DNA of 64,000 bases from CBDCWQ01 sp965223435 (GTDB taxonomy: Bacteria > Myxococcota > Kuafuiibacteriia > Kuafuiibacteriales > Kuafuiibacteriaceae): assembly GCA_965223435.1 (NCBI GenBank), contig CBDCWQ010000007.1, forward strand, positions 156,756-220,755. Direction: 5' to 3'. Below the pieces are notes generated by a model, which was not told the origin of the DNA, made no database searches, and saw nothing but the letters and a program-made list of their open reading frames with translations. A program made the translations under genes and the position numbers. Positions 7,881-16,150 of this stretch are shown here, one piece after another (position 1 is the stretch's first letter; every line of letters starts with the position of its first letter).

Positions 7881-10032
7881 AGGGCGTGCTTCTCAACCGG
7901 GTGGGGGTGGGTCGCCCGTTTCACCGCCTCACCCGACCCCGCCGAGTGCTTTCAGGGAAAAACTCCTCGATGGGCTTCATCGAGGCCAGCGGGCCGCGGT
8001 CTTGAGCGATGCCCGGCGGATCTTGATCATCGCGGGCGCGGGGACCGGCAAAACACGAACTCTGACCCGTCGCGTCGCGAGGCTTATCGGCGACGGGCTT
8101 TCTCCTGAGCGTATCATTTTGGCGACCTTTACCCATCGCGCCGCCGAAGAAATGGTCGCCCGTATTGAACGGCTTTTGGGCCCCAAGGTCCGCCGGCTTC
8201 GCGCCGGAACCTTTCACGCCTTGGCTTACGCGGCATTAACCAAAGGTTTACGAGCGCGAAAGCTTTCGCCTTTGAGGGTTCTCGGGCCCGAGGATCAGCG
8301 CGACTTAATAGCAACCGCACTCGCTCAAACCCAAACGCCAAGCAGCCCGCATGCCTCCTTGCCATCGGCGCAGCTTCTGAAAAAAGTGCGCTCTATGGCC
8401 ATCAACTGCCAAACACCGCTGTCCGAGGCGCTCCTAGCGGTTTGCCCGGACTACTTAGGTCAGGAGCAAGCTTGTGAACGTGTTTTCTCTGCGTACGAAG
8501 CCCTGAAAGCGAAGATGGGCGCGCTTGACTTAGACGATCTACTGGTCCGCTACAAAAACCTCCTGCTCCAGGCCGATTCTCCAGAGGCGGCAGCCGTCCG
8601 CAATGTGGCACACGTATTGGTCGATGAGTTTCAGGATACCAACCGACTACAAGCCGATATTGCGCAGCTGTGGTCGCAGCAGTGTCGGAATTTGTGTGTT
8701 GTTGGCGATGACGCGCAGTCTATTTTTGCTTTTCGTGGCGCCCGATTCGACAACATTTTGGAGTTTCCGAGAATCGCTTCCACACAGATTCACACCCTGA
8801 CGCTGAATTACCGTTCGAACCCCGAAATCCTCTCCTTGGCCAACGCGGTGATTCACCAAAACCTAAAGCAATTCAAAAAAGATTTGGAGCCGACGAGGCC
8901 GGCAGGAGGCGTGGTTGTCGTCGTTCCCGCACGTGACCCACAACAAGAAGCAGACTTTGTGGCCCAACGTTGCCTTGAACTCTTCGATGAGGGTGTTTCA
9001 CTCCACGATCAGGCGGTCCTGTTTCGCGCGCATCGCAACAGTGTGGAGTTGCAAAAAGTTCTAGCGCAAGCCCACATTCCATTCAGTACGCGAACCGGTT
9101 CTCGGATGTTTGAAGAAAAGCATATCAAGGATCTCTTTGCCTTTCTTCGACTCTGTTCAAACCCGAAAGATGAACTGGCCCTTCGTCGTGTTTTGCACCT
9201 GTTGCCCGGAATAGGAAGCCAGACCCAAAGTCGAATTGTGTCCGCAATGGGCGCCCAGGCGGCAGTAAGCACAACGAATATTTCTCGCTTCGATTCATCA
9301 CCCCCCCCCACGGGGCAAAGTGTCGACACCAAAGAAGAAACGTTCGGTCCGTTGGCAAGACCCGCTCTTCTCAGAACCCTGCCTGCGCGCGCCCGAAGTG
9401 CGTTGGTTCGGTTGAAGGCTGAACTGGTTGAAGGGTGTTCGGTTCAAAACCCAGCCTCGCTTATCGCCCACTTCCTTGGGTCGTCTCGGCGCCCCTACAA
9501 AGACCAGCCTACCCTCCTTCTAGAATACGCGCTCAAGGACACAAACAACACTTCGAACCGCCTCCAAGAACTTCGTCTTTTACAAGAGATTGCACAGGCA
9601 TATCCGAGCGTGGATGCTTTTCTTGCAGACGGTATCTTTTCTGGAAAGTTTGCTGGAATGGATAAATCACATGCAAACAACGGCGCTCAAGCGACGGACA
9701 ATGGGCAACTTACTCTCTCCACCATTCACCAGGCCAAAGGGCTCGAGTGGCCAGTCGTTTTTGTGATTGGCCTCCAAGACGGTTCTCTCCCGATCTACAG
9801 CGCCCACGGGCAACCCGACCAAGAAGACGAAGAACGAAGACTTTTGTATGTCGCCGTGACCCGCGCAAGGGATCAGGTCTACCTTTCCTACCCTTGTTCG
9901 CGTAGATCGGGTCATGGCCGCCAAATCGTTGAACGGCCATCGCCCTTCTTGTGCGAGCTTCGACCCGAGCTTTACGAAAAATGGAACCTTGAGGAGTCTG
10001 ACAGCAAGAATACCGAGGAACAAACACCGTAG
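7858..10032 (+). CDS. UvrD/Rep/PcrA-type superfamily 1A DNA helicase
   Basis: This 724-residue 3'-5' DNA translocase and helicase carries every SF1A motif in order: Q motif RGQRAAV, Walker A IIAGAGTGKTRT, Ia ATFTHRAAEEM, Walker B LVDEFQDTN, III VVGDDAQSIFAFRGA, IV LTLNYRSNPEIL, V TIHQAKGLEWPVVFVIGLQDG, and VI EERRLLYVAVTRARDQVYLSY. It probably acts in nucleotide excision or mismatch repair, or in removing proteins from DNA. Without a phylogeny I cannot decide between UvrD, Rep and PcrA, so I give no symbol. The first 30 residues are a Gly/Pro-rich linker, so the true start could be internal, but no later start codon with a ribosome site is evident. Confidence 0.9.
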   Translation: MSANRSAEGRASQPGGGGSPVSPPHPTPPSAFREKLLDGLHRGQRAAVLSDARRILIIAGAGTGKTRTLTRRVARLIGDGLSPERIILATFTHRAAEEMVARIERLLGPKVRRLRAGTFHALAYAALTKGLRARKLSPLRVLGPEDQRDLIATALAQTQTPSSPHASLPSAQLLKKVRSMAINCQTPLSEALLAVCPDYLGQEQACERVFSAYEALKAKMGALDLDDLLVRYKNLLLQADSPEAAAVRNVAHVLVDEFQDTNRLQADIAQLWSQQCRNLCVVGDDAQSIFAFRGARFDNILEFPRIASTQIHTLTLNYRSNPEILSLANAVIHQNLKQFKKDLEPTRPAGGVVVVVPARDPQQEADFVAQRCLELFDEGVSLHDQAVLFRAHRNSVELQKVLAQAHIPFSTRTGSRMFEEKHIKDLFAFLRLCSNPKDELALRRVLHLLPGIGSQTQSRIVSAMGAQAAVSTTNISRFDSSPPPTGQSVDTKEETFGPLARPALLRTLPARARSALVRLKAELVEGCSVQNPASLIAHFLGSSRRPYKDQPTLLLEYALKDTNNTSNRLQELRLLQEIAQAYPSVDAFLADGIFSGKFAGMDKSHANNGAQATDNGQLTLSTIHQAKGLEWPVVFVIGLQDGSLPIYSAHGQPDQEDEERRLLYVAVTRARDQVYLSYPCSRRSGHGRQIVERPSPFLCELRPELYEKWNLEESDSKNTEEQTP

Positions 10033-10062
10033 CTTCAGAAACCCAGTCTTAGCGGCTCCCGG

Positions 10063-11322
10063 TTATCGCGGCCAGGCCTGGTCGGGACCGGCCACCGCAC
10101 GTATTGCCAGTCTTTTGTAGATCTCATCGTAAGCCATCACCGCGTGTTCGAGCGAGAACCAGCGTTTGGCCGCAAAGTGGGCGCGTCTTTTGATGTCGTC
10201 CTCGTGGACGAGGTGCGCGAGCGCCTTTGCACCCTTCGCCACGGACTGGGGATCAAAACGCTGGAGTACAACACCCACCTTGGCCGTCGAAAGGATAAGG
10301 GGCAGGTCTCCGACCGTGCTCGTCGCCACCGGCAGGCCCGCGCCAAGCATTTCTCCGACTTTTGTGGGCGCTCCACCCCGGCGCACAAACGCGCTCGGAT
10401 GGAAAGACACGGCCGCCCTGGACGACACCAAGAAGGCGGGAACGTCGTGGTGGGGCACGTTGCGGTGAATCAGCTCGTGGCAGACACCAGCCCGCTCAAG
10501 CACCGTTCGAATCTTTGTCGGTTGCTCGCGTGAAAGAACCAAAAAACGTGGCGCAAAAACGTGACTCCGGAAGGCCAAATAAAACTCCGCCATCTGTTCC
10601 GGTAGATAACGTGGTCCCAAAGAGCCTACGTAGGCCAAAGCGGTGGTCTCTCCCAGGGCGCGGGCGATGGACTCGTGTCGCTCAACATCTGGGTGAAAAC
10701 GCTTCAGATCGGTACAGGTTGGAATGACGCTGATCGGCGCTGTGATTTTCCTGGAGTAGGAGAGTTCATAACGCAAATAACGCCTCGCGGAGTTGGTCAC
10801 CACCGAGATGGCAGAGGCCCCGATCAAAAGTTGTCGCTCGATCCCTTTTGCTGCCGAATAAAAGGCGCCCCGCGGCCCGCACAGGCCGTCCTCCACGCAC
10901 TCTTCGGGCCATAACCCCCGAACATCGAACAAAAGGGGGCGCCGCGTCCATCGAACAAAAGGATAGGCAAAAATGGCCGGCGCATAGGACCGCACATGTA
11001 CCAGATCCGCTCTTTGAAGACCCGCAAGAATGCTCAACGCGGTCAGCCCTTGCCCGAGGTCCAGGGCAGTCAAGGGATCACGAGGCTTTCGATGGTCCCT
11101 GAGAGCCGTCCAGTGAATGCGCGGTCCGACGGGTTTGCGAAAATGCACACGGTGTGGGCGCTTTTCGAAGCTCAGGAGCTCAAACGTGTGGCCCAGCTCT
11201 GCAAGCCCCCGGAGATAGGGCATCACTTGGCTTTTGCCGAGAGGCTCATGGATGCCGTCATAGCTGACATAGGCAATACGAAGCCCCCTCCGTTTGCTCT
11301 GGAGTCTGGTCGGTCGGTTCAT
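10063..11322 (-). CDS. GT4-family glycosyltransferase
   Basis: This 419-residue protein has the GT-B two-domain layout. The N-terminal domain starts LRIAYVSYDGIHEPLGKSQV and includes a DLVHVRSYAPA strand and LLFDVRGLWPEE. The C-terminal domain contains ISVIPTCTDLKRFHP, then AYVGSLGPRY, and the donor-binding segment APTKVGEMLGAGLPVATS, which carries the E-x7-E-like region of GT4 enzymes. It probably transfers a sugar from a nucleotide-sugar to a polysaccharide or lipid acceptor at the inner face of the membrane; donor and acceptor are unknown. Its ATG overlaps the stop of the upstream HhH gene by four bases (ATGA). Confidence 0.85.
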   Translation of the reverse strand: MNRPTRLQSKRRGLRIAYVSYDGIHEPLGKSQVMPYLRGLAELGHTFELLSFEKRPHRVHFRKPVGPRIHWTALRDHRKPRDPLTALDLGQGLTALSILAGLQRADLVHVRSYAPAIFAYPFVRWTRRPLLFDVRGLWPEECVEDGLCGPRGAFYSAAKGIERQLLIGASAISVVTNSARRYLRYELSYSRKITAPISVIPTCTDLKRFHPDVERHESIARALGETTALAYVGSLGPRYLPEQMAEFYLAFRSHVFAPRFLVLSREQPTKIRTVLERAGVCHELIHRNVPHHDVPAFLVSSRAAVSFHPSAFVRRGGAPTKVGEMLGAGLPVATSTVGDLPLILSTAKVGVVLQRFDPQSVAKGAKALAHLVHEDDIKRRAHFAAKRWFSLEHAVMAYDEIYKRLAIRAVAGPDQAWPR

Positions 11323-11804
11323 CGATGCGTCACCCGAACAAAGGCCCGAATTTTGGCATAGAGCTTCGGTCCGATACCACGAACTTCTTGGAGCTCTTCG
11401 GTTTCGACAAAAGGCGTCTTTTTACGACGGGCAACGATCCGACGCGCCAGCTTGGGCCCCACGCCGCCTAGCATGGTCAACGTTTCAGGGTCCGCCTCAT
11501 TGATATCCATGGGGGTGCCCAGAACAAAAAGCGCGCGATGGGATACCGATTGCTGAGCGACTCCATCCTCACGATGTGCTCTAGGCGCGTTGGGTACCCA
11601 ACAACGAATACGACCACCAAAGCGAGCGGCACCATTCAAGCACAACGCTGAGGGCAAAGTTTGGGAGCCGTCGCGGGTGAGCGGCCAAAAGAAGTGGGCA
11701 AGACCTGCCGCAAGTGCCACACATACCGAAACCCACTCTCGGGTCTGCTTTTTTGGAAGGCGGAGGGGGCCTTCCGGCCTTTTGGTTTTGCCGACCTCAG
11801 ACAT
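11319..11804 (-). CDS. ComEA-like helix-hairpin-helix protein with N-terminal membrane helix
   Basis: This is a 161-residue protein. Residues 25-45 (WVSVCVALAAGLAHFFWPL) form one membrane helix. The C-terminal 70 residues hold two helix-hairpin-helix motifs: MDINEADPETLTMLGGVGPKLARRI and TEELQEVRGIGPKLYAKI. This double HhH fold is the DNA-binding domain of ComEA, the competence DNA receptor, but the same module occurs in many small proteins of no known role. ComEA in uptake systems sits with comEC/comF genes, which are absent here, so a DNA-uptake role is only possible. The gene follows lysC by 87 bases and is coupled to the glycosyltransferase. Confidence 0.75.
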   Translation of the reverse strand: MSEVGKTKRPEGPLRLPKKQTREWVSVCVALAAGLAHFFWPLTRDGSQTLPSALCLNGAARFGGRIRCWVPNAPRAHREDGVAQQSVSHRALFVLGTPMDINEADPETLTMLGGVGPKLARRIVARRKKTPFVETEELQEVRGIGPKLYAKIRAFVRVTHR

Positions 11805-11891
11805 CAACCCACATTGCTCATTGCGGTCGGGCAGCGCTTTGGGCTGCTCACGTCTCGGAACACCGTAGCGCGGGCGTTTTTTGCACGCTGA

Positions 11892-13400
11892 TTAGCGCGC
11901 AACCTTCTTTGCACCCCGTTTTTTTTGACCGCCGGTTTTCTTTTTCGCACCAGTTTTTCTTAAAGCAGTGGTTTTCTTTTTCGTCGCCTTCTTTTTGGCT
12001 CCGCGTTTCTTCACCGTGACGGGTTTCTTTTTGGCTCCGCGTTTCTTCACCGTGACGGGTTTCTTTTTAGCGCCGCGTTTCTTGATGGCGGTTGTTTTGG
12101 TCGCCTTGGTGCTTCCTCTTTTCCGAGCGGCGCCCTTGGTCCCCGCAGACGAACCCTTGGACCCTGAGGCCTTGGCGCGTTTGCCCAGCTCGAAAACCCG
12201 ATGAAGGGCGCGGACGGCCAACTCTGAGTATTTCTCCTCGATAACCGCACTGATCTTGATCTCGGAGGTTGAGATCATTTGGATGTTGATACCTTCGGCT
12301 GCAAGACAGCGAAACATCTCTGTGGCCACACCGGCATGGGATCTCATGCCCACGCCGACGATCGAAACCTTCGCAATTTTCGCGTCGAACTCTACTTGCG
12401 AGACATCGAGCTCGGTGGCGACAGACCGAGTGAGGGACACCGCTTCGTTGACGTCCCGCCGCGGACAAGTGAACGTGAGATCGGTCGTTCCATCCACCGA
12501 GGTGTTTTGAATAATCATGTCGACCACGATGTTGGCCTTGGAAAGTGCCGTAAAGATTCTTGCGGCGATTCCAGGTACATCGGGTACTTGTCTCAAGGCG
12601 ATCTTTGCTTCATTTCGATCGCACGACACACCAGCAACAACGAACGCCTCCATTGAGGGCTCCTCCCGAACCACCATCGTTCCCGGTCCACGGGTAAAAG
12701 TGGACCGCACCCGAAGGGGTACGCCATACTTCATGCCGAGCTCAACACTTCTTTGTTGCAAAACCTTTGCGCCGGTGGAGGCCAACTCGAGCATTTCTTC
12801 ATACGAAATTCGTTCCAAACGCCGCGCTTCACTACAAATATTCGGATCTGCAGTGTAGACACCGTCGACATCCGTATAGATGTCGCAATAGGCGGCACCA
12901 AGAGCCGCCGCGATCGCGACCGCGGTGGTGTCCGATCCTCCCCGACCCAGGGTGGTCACGTGCCCCTCGGGATCGATACCCTGAAAACCAGCCGCCACCA
13001 GCACGACGTCGTCCTTGAGCGCGCCGAGAAAGCGCTCTCGATCGAGATTCAAGATCCGGGCCTTGGTGTGAGCACGGTCGGTCTTCATGCCCATCTGAAA
13101 ACCGAGAATGGACCGCGCGGGGATCGCACGATCGTTGAGAATCATCGAAAGCAATGCCACCGAAACTTGCTCGCCCGTCGCCAAGAGGCAGTCCAGCTCG
13201 CGCGGCGTCGGTTGACTTGCTGCGGAATCGGCCAGGGACATGAGGCGATTCGTTTCTCCAGACATGGCACTGACGACCACGATAACGTTGTTGCCGGCCC
13301 GATACTCATGGGCCACAATTTCGGCAACGTGACCCATTTTCTCTACGGTCCCAACGGAGGTTCCCCCAAATTTTTGAACAATGAACGGCTTTTTGGGCAT
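11892..13400 (-). CDS. lysC: Aspartokinase with a long lysine-rich C-terminal tail
   Basis: The enzyme phosphorylates aspartate as the first step to lysine, methionine, threonine and diaminopimelate. The core (residues 1-406) is complete: IVQKFGGTSVGTVEKM, VVSAMSGETNRL, the TTLGRGGSDTTAVAIAAALGA substrate/ATP region, TDVDGVYTADPNI, and two ACT domains (IALRQVPDVPGIAARIF, KVSIVGVGMRSHAGVATEM) for allosteric lysine/threonine sensing. The oddity is a further 96-residue tail in which 42 residues are Lys or Arg, with a repeated KKRGAKKKPVTV unit encoded by a 36-base tandem repeat. It resembles bacterial histone H1-like proteins. The start at 13400 matches the family; an ATG at 13415 overlaps the upstream kinase stop by four bases. 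Confidence 0.95.
   Translation of the reverse strand: MPKKPFIVQKFGGTSVGTVEKMGHVAEIVAHEYRAGNNVIVVVSAMSGETNRLMSLADSAASQPTPRELDCLLATGEQVSVALLSMILNDRAIPARSILGFQMGMKTDRAHTKARILNLDRERFLGALKDDVVLVAAGFQGIDPEGHVTTLGRGGSDTTAVAIAAALGAAYCDIYTDVDGVYTADPNICSEARRLERISYEEMLELASTGAKVLQQRSVELGMKYGVPLRVRSTFTRGPGTMVVREEPSMEAFVVAGVSCDRNEAKIALRQVPDVPGIAARIFTALSKANIVVDMIIQNTSVDGTTDLTFTCPRRDVNEAVSLTRSVATELDVSQVEFDAKIAKVSIVGVGMRSHAGVATEMFRCLAAEGINIQMISTSEIKISAVIEEKYSELAVRALHRVFELGKRAKASGSKGSSAGTKGAARKRGSTKATKTTAIKKRGAKKKPVTVKKRGAKKKPVTVKKRGAKKKATKKKTTALRKTGAKKKTGGQKKRGAKKVAR
11995..12066. repeat. 36-base tandem repeat inside the lysC tail
   Basis: Two perfect copies of a 36-base unit (11995-12030 and 12031-12066) encode KKRGAKKKPVTV-type repeats in frame on the minus strand. 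Degenerate copies flank it on both sides. A 36-base unit preserves the frame, so copy number could vary without breaking the gene. Confidence 0.9.
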
Positions 13401-13411
13401 GTTTCGAAGTC

Positions 13412-15964
13412 TCATTTTCGCCGAACGCCGGTCAGCGCTTGGATGCGCAACAAGGCCGCTTCGCGGCGGGGCGCGGTCGGTGACAGCACAAGATATCGGC
13501 GAAATGCATCCAGGGCTGCCTCTTTGTTTCCAAGCTGCTCATACTTTGTACCCAGGTTCCAGTGGATACATGGTGCCTTAGGGTGCTCCCTCTCGAGCAG
13601 CCTCAGTGCGTGAATGGCGCGTTTCGGGGACTCCAGATGGGCTCGAAGGATCTTGCGGCAGGCCTGCTTAGGTGAAAGCGTCGGTTCCTTCCGCTTGGCT
13701 TGAAGCTGCGGCTTCACCTTGTCGCCAACAAGGGCGCTGGGTTCTTGAAAGCCCAGTTCGGCGAGCGCGACCCGCGCATGCTTAGCCGCCTGAGATCGGG
13801 GATGATCCGCGAGGACTTGGCGATAGCGATGAATGGCCGCAGCCTGGTCACCACGAAGGCGGATCACATCCCCAAGACCGAGAAGCGCTCTGGCACGCAC
13901 GCGCTTTTTGCTCCCCGACGCCCGAAGGGCTCTCCCAAACAGCTGTTCGGCTTTCTTGAGGGCGCCCGAGGTCCGGGCCGCTTGAGCATCGGCCAAGAGT
14001 TCAGGCGCGGACCTCAGCCGCACCAATTGGGGTTCGTCGGTTCCTGGCACAGCCCGCACCCCGGTGCGGGCTTCAATCTTGGGGCCTTTGTGCATCCGGG
14101 CGGGCGCCGGGGGAGCAGTAGGGGCAGGCGTCTCAGTCTGCATCCTTCCAAGAAGGAGACCGAGGGCGACCGACCCTAGGACCGCGGCCGTCGCGATGAC
14201 TGTTCGTCTTCGCCCTTTAGCACCTTCGAACCATCCCCCCCACCGGTCAAACGGGTTTATGGAGTCCCCGCCTCGGCCGCCCAATCTTGGGAGCGCATCA
14301 AAGGTGTGCCGGGCGACGGCCGCGCTTCCAGTTGGCGTCACCACGTTGGAGGTGAGGCGCATCGTGGGAAGGGCGGGCCCCCCATGACTGCTTCGGGCGC
14401 GGGTCAGGGAGCGTGAAAGGCGAAGCGTGGGTTCGGTGCGCGCATTCTGAGCCCGGGTGCTTTTGGTTCGTGCACTTGGACTTTTGGGTCGACCGATGGG
14501 GGCTTTAGACGCCGAGGCGCCACGCAAGCTCGACGTTTCGGTGGGCTGAGGTTCATCTCCTTCTGCGGGCGTTTGGGCTTTGGTGTCCACGTCCGTCGTG
14601 TGGGGTTCAATGCCTGCGCCAGGCGGCATCTCGCCGCGCTCCTCGATTTCGCTTCCAAGGCCAAAGTAATCGTCTTCGACCACCGTCTCGTCGTCGTGGG
14701 CCTCGGCAACAAGTTCAGGCACGTGCCCCGGCTGGGTCGCCGCACCTTGAAGCCCCACATGCGTGTGGTCCGACACACGCGCGGAGCGTTGGGTCACAAC
14801 CGCGGCCAAAGTCGCCTTGGCCGTAGGCTGGTCGTGCCCCTCTTCGTTGGCGGGTAACGCGGGGTCCGTGATTTGCCTGCCCAGATCAGCCTCGTCGTGG
14901 AGTTCGGGACCACTGGCCAACGGCCCGGTGTCTTCGTCCTCGATGGGGACAACCTCAATGGCGCCCGGGATCGTGATGGGCGCCCCCGCGCCCAGCGCCT
15001 GCTCCGCCCTGGAATCCTCGGCGGACCGTAAGAAGCGCTCCACACGACGAAGCTCCTCAGCGGCAAGCCCTGCAGATGCGTAACGATCTTCAGGGCGCTT
15101 CGCCAGGAGACGATCCAAGACCTCGGAAAGAGCCCGGCCACTCGGGGTCGCGGCCGCCAACCGGGGGTGCGAATCTTGAAGAATGCGTTCAATGACCTCG
15201 TAGGGATTGTCACCGGCGAACGGCGCTTTGCCCGACAGCATGATGAATAGGAGCACACCAAGGGAGAACAGGTCGGAGCGCCCATCAACTGGGGTTTCCT
15301 TTTCACGCAACCGCTCTGGGGCAAGGTAGTTGGGCGTCCCAAGAATCTGATCGTGCTGAGTGAGAGCCGCCTTGAGGCCCTTGGCTATTCCGAAATCAAG
15401 CAATACAGCCCGCTCCGCCGCGGTGCTCAAAAAGATATTCGAGGGCTTGATATCGCGATGAATGATTTGAATGTCATGGGCCGCTTGCAGTGCTTCTGCG
15501 ATATCCGCTGCGATGGCCACCGCCTTGGTATCCGGAACTGTCGACCGCTCCGCAAGCAACGCCGCCAAAGAAACACCCTCGAGGTATTCCATGACGTAAA
15601 ATTGAAGTTCGGCGCCGTAGGAGACCGTTTGTCCAGCGTCAAAGACCCGTACGATCGAGGGATGCGACAGCCCAGCGACCATTTTTGTTTCACGACGGAA
15701 ACGTTCCTTGGTTTCCTCACGCTCCGGTTCGTCCACCCGCGCCAGTTCGAGGGTCTTGATCGCGACCCTTCGATCGATGACCGGATCCCATCCTTCGTAG
15801 ACGACGCCCATCCCACCACGCCCAAGCTCATGAAGGACCAGATATCGGCCGACGAGCAACCGCTCGTGCCCCTCTGCCCAAGCTTCCCATCGACGCATCA
15901 CCTCGACGGGGACTTCTGTTGCTGGCGGCAGCGCCTCCAGGGCTCTTTGGATCCTCGGATTCAC
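13412..15964 (-). CDS. Membrane Ser/Thr protein kinase with C-terminal TPR region
   Basis: The protein has 850 residues. The Hanks-type kinase domain (about residues 38-310) has every catalytic element: LGRGGMGVVYEG, VAIK, HRDIKPSN, DFGIA, and GTPNYLAPER. A disordered acidic/Ser-rich linker follows, then one membrane helix near residue 600 (IATAAVLGSVALGLLLG) and about 200 extracytoplasmic residues with TPR-like helices such as AALDAFRRYLVLSPTAPRR. It probably senses envelope partners through the TPRs and phosphorylates cytoplasmic targets. A promoter matching consensus lies at 16018-16047. Its stop overlaps the first possible lysC start, so kinase and aspartokinase share a transcript. Confidence 0.93.
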   Translation of the reverse strand: MNPRIQRALEALPPATEVPVEVMRRWEAWAEGHERLLVGRYLVLHELGRGGMGVVYEGWDPVIDRRVAIKTLELARVDEPEREETKERFRRETKMVAGLSHPSIVRVFDAGQTVSYGAELQFYVMEYLEGVSLAALLAERSTVPDTKAVAIAADIAEALQAAHDIQIIHRDIKPSNIFLSTAAERAVLLDFGIAKGLKAALTQHDQILGTPNYLAPERLREKETPVDGRSDLFSLGVLLFIMLSGKAPFAGDNPYEVIERILQDSHPRLAAATPSGRALSEVLDRLLAKRPEDRYASAGLAAEELRRVERFLRSAEDSRAEQALGAGAPITIPGAIEVVPIEDEDTGPLASGPELHDEADLGRQITDPALPANEEGHDQPTAKATLAAVVTQRSARVSDHTHVGLQGAATQPGHVPELVAEAHDDETVVEDDYFGLGSEIEERGEMPPGAGIEPHTTDVDTKAQTPAEGDEPQPTETSSLRGASASKAPIGRPKSPSARTKSTRAQNARTEPTLRLSRSLTRARSSHGGPALPTMRLTSNVVTPTGSAAVARHTFDALPRLGGRGGDSINPFDRWGGWFEGAKGRRRTVIATAAVLGSVALGLLLGRMQTETPAPTAPPAPARMHKGPKIEARTGVRAVPGTDEPQLVRLRSAPELLADAQAARTSGALKKAEQLFGRALRASGSKKRVRARALLGLGDVIRLRGDQAAAIHRYRQVLADHPRSQAAKHARVALAELGFQEPSALVGDKVKPQLQAKRKEPTLSPKQACRKILRAHLESPKRAIHALRLLEREHPKAPCIHWNLGTKYEQLGNKEAALDAFRRYLVLSPTAPRREAALLRIQALTGVRRK

Positions 15965-16017
15965 GGATTTCTCGCTGGTCTCGTCTGCGGGTCGTAGGCC
16001 TTCGCCCCTACACCTAC

Positions 16018-16047
16018 ACTATAAGGGTCTCCCTCGTTTCGGGTCAA
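16018..16047 (-). promoter_or_regulatory. Sigma70-type promoter for the STPK-lysC-HhH-GT4 operon
   Basis: The minus strand has a TTGACC -35 box (16047-16042) and a TATAGT -10 box (16023-16018) with an 18-base spacer. Each is five of six to consensus. The transcript would start near 16011, about 47 bases before the kinase ATG. Confidence 0.65.
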
Positions 16048-16150
16048 TCCATGGTTTGCTGCATTGTTCTCGATCGGTGTGGCTTTGACGACGGGCCAGC
16101 CCGGCCTTGTGTCCCCCGTCACGCGCTGGTAAGCAACCGGAGTTCTTGGC

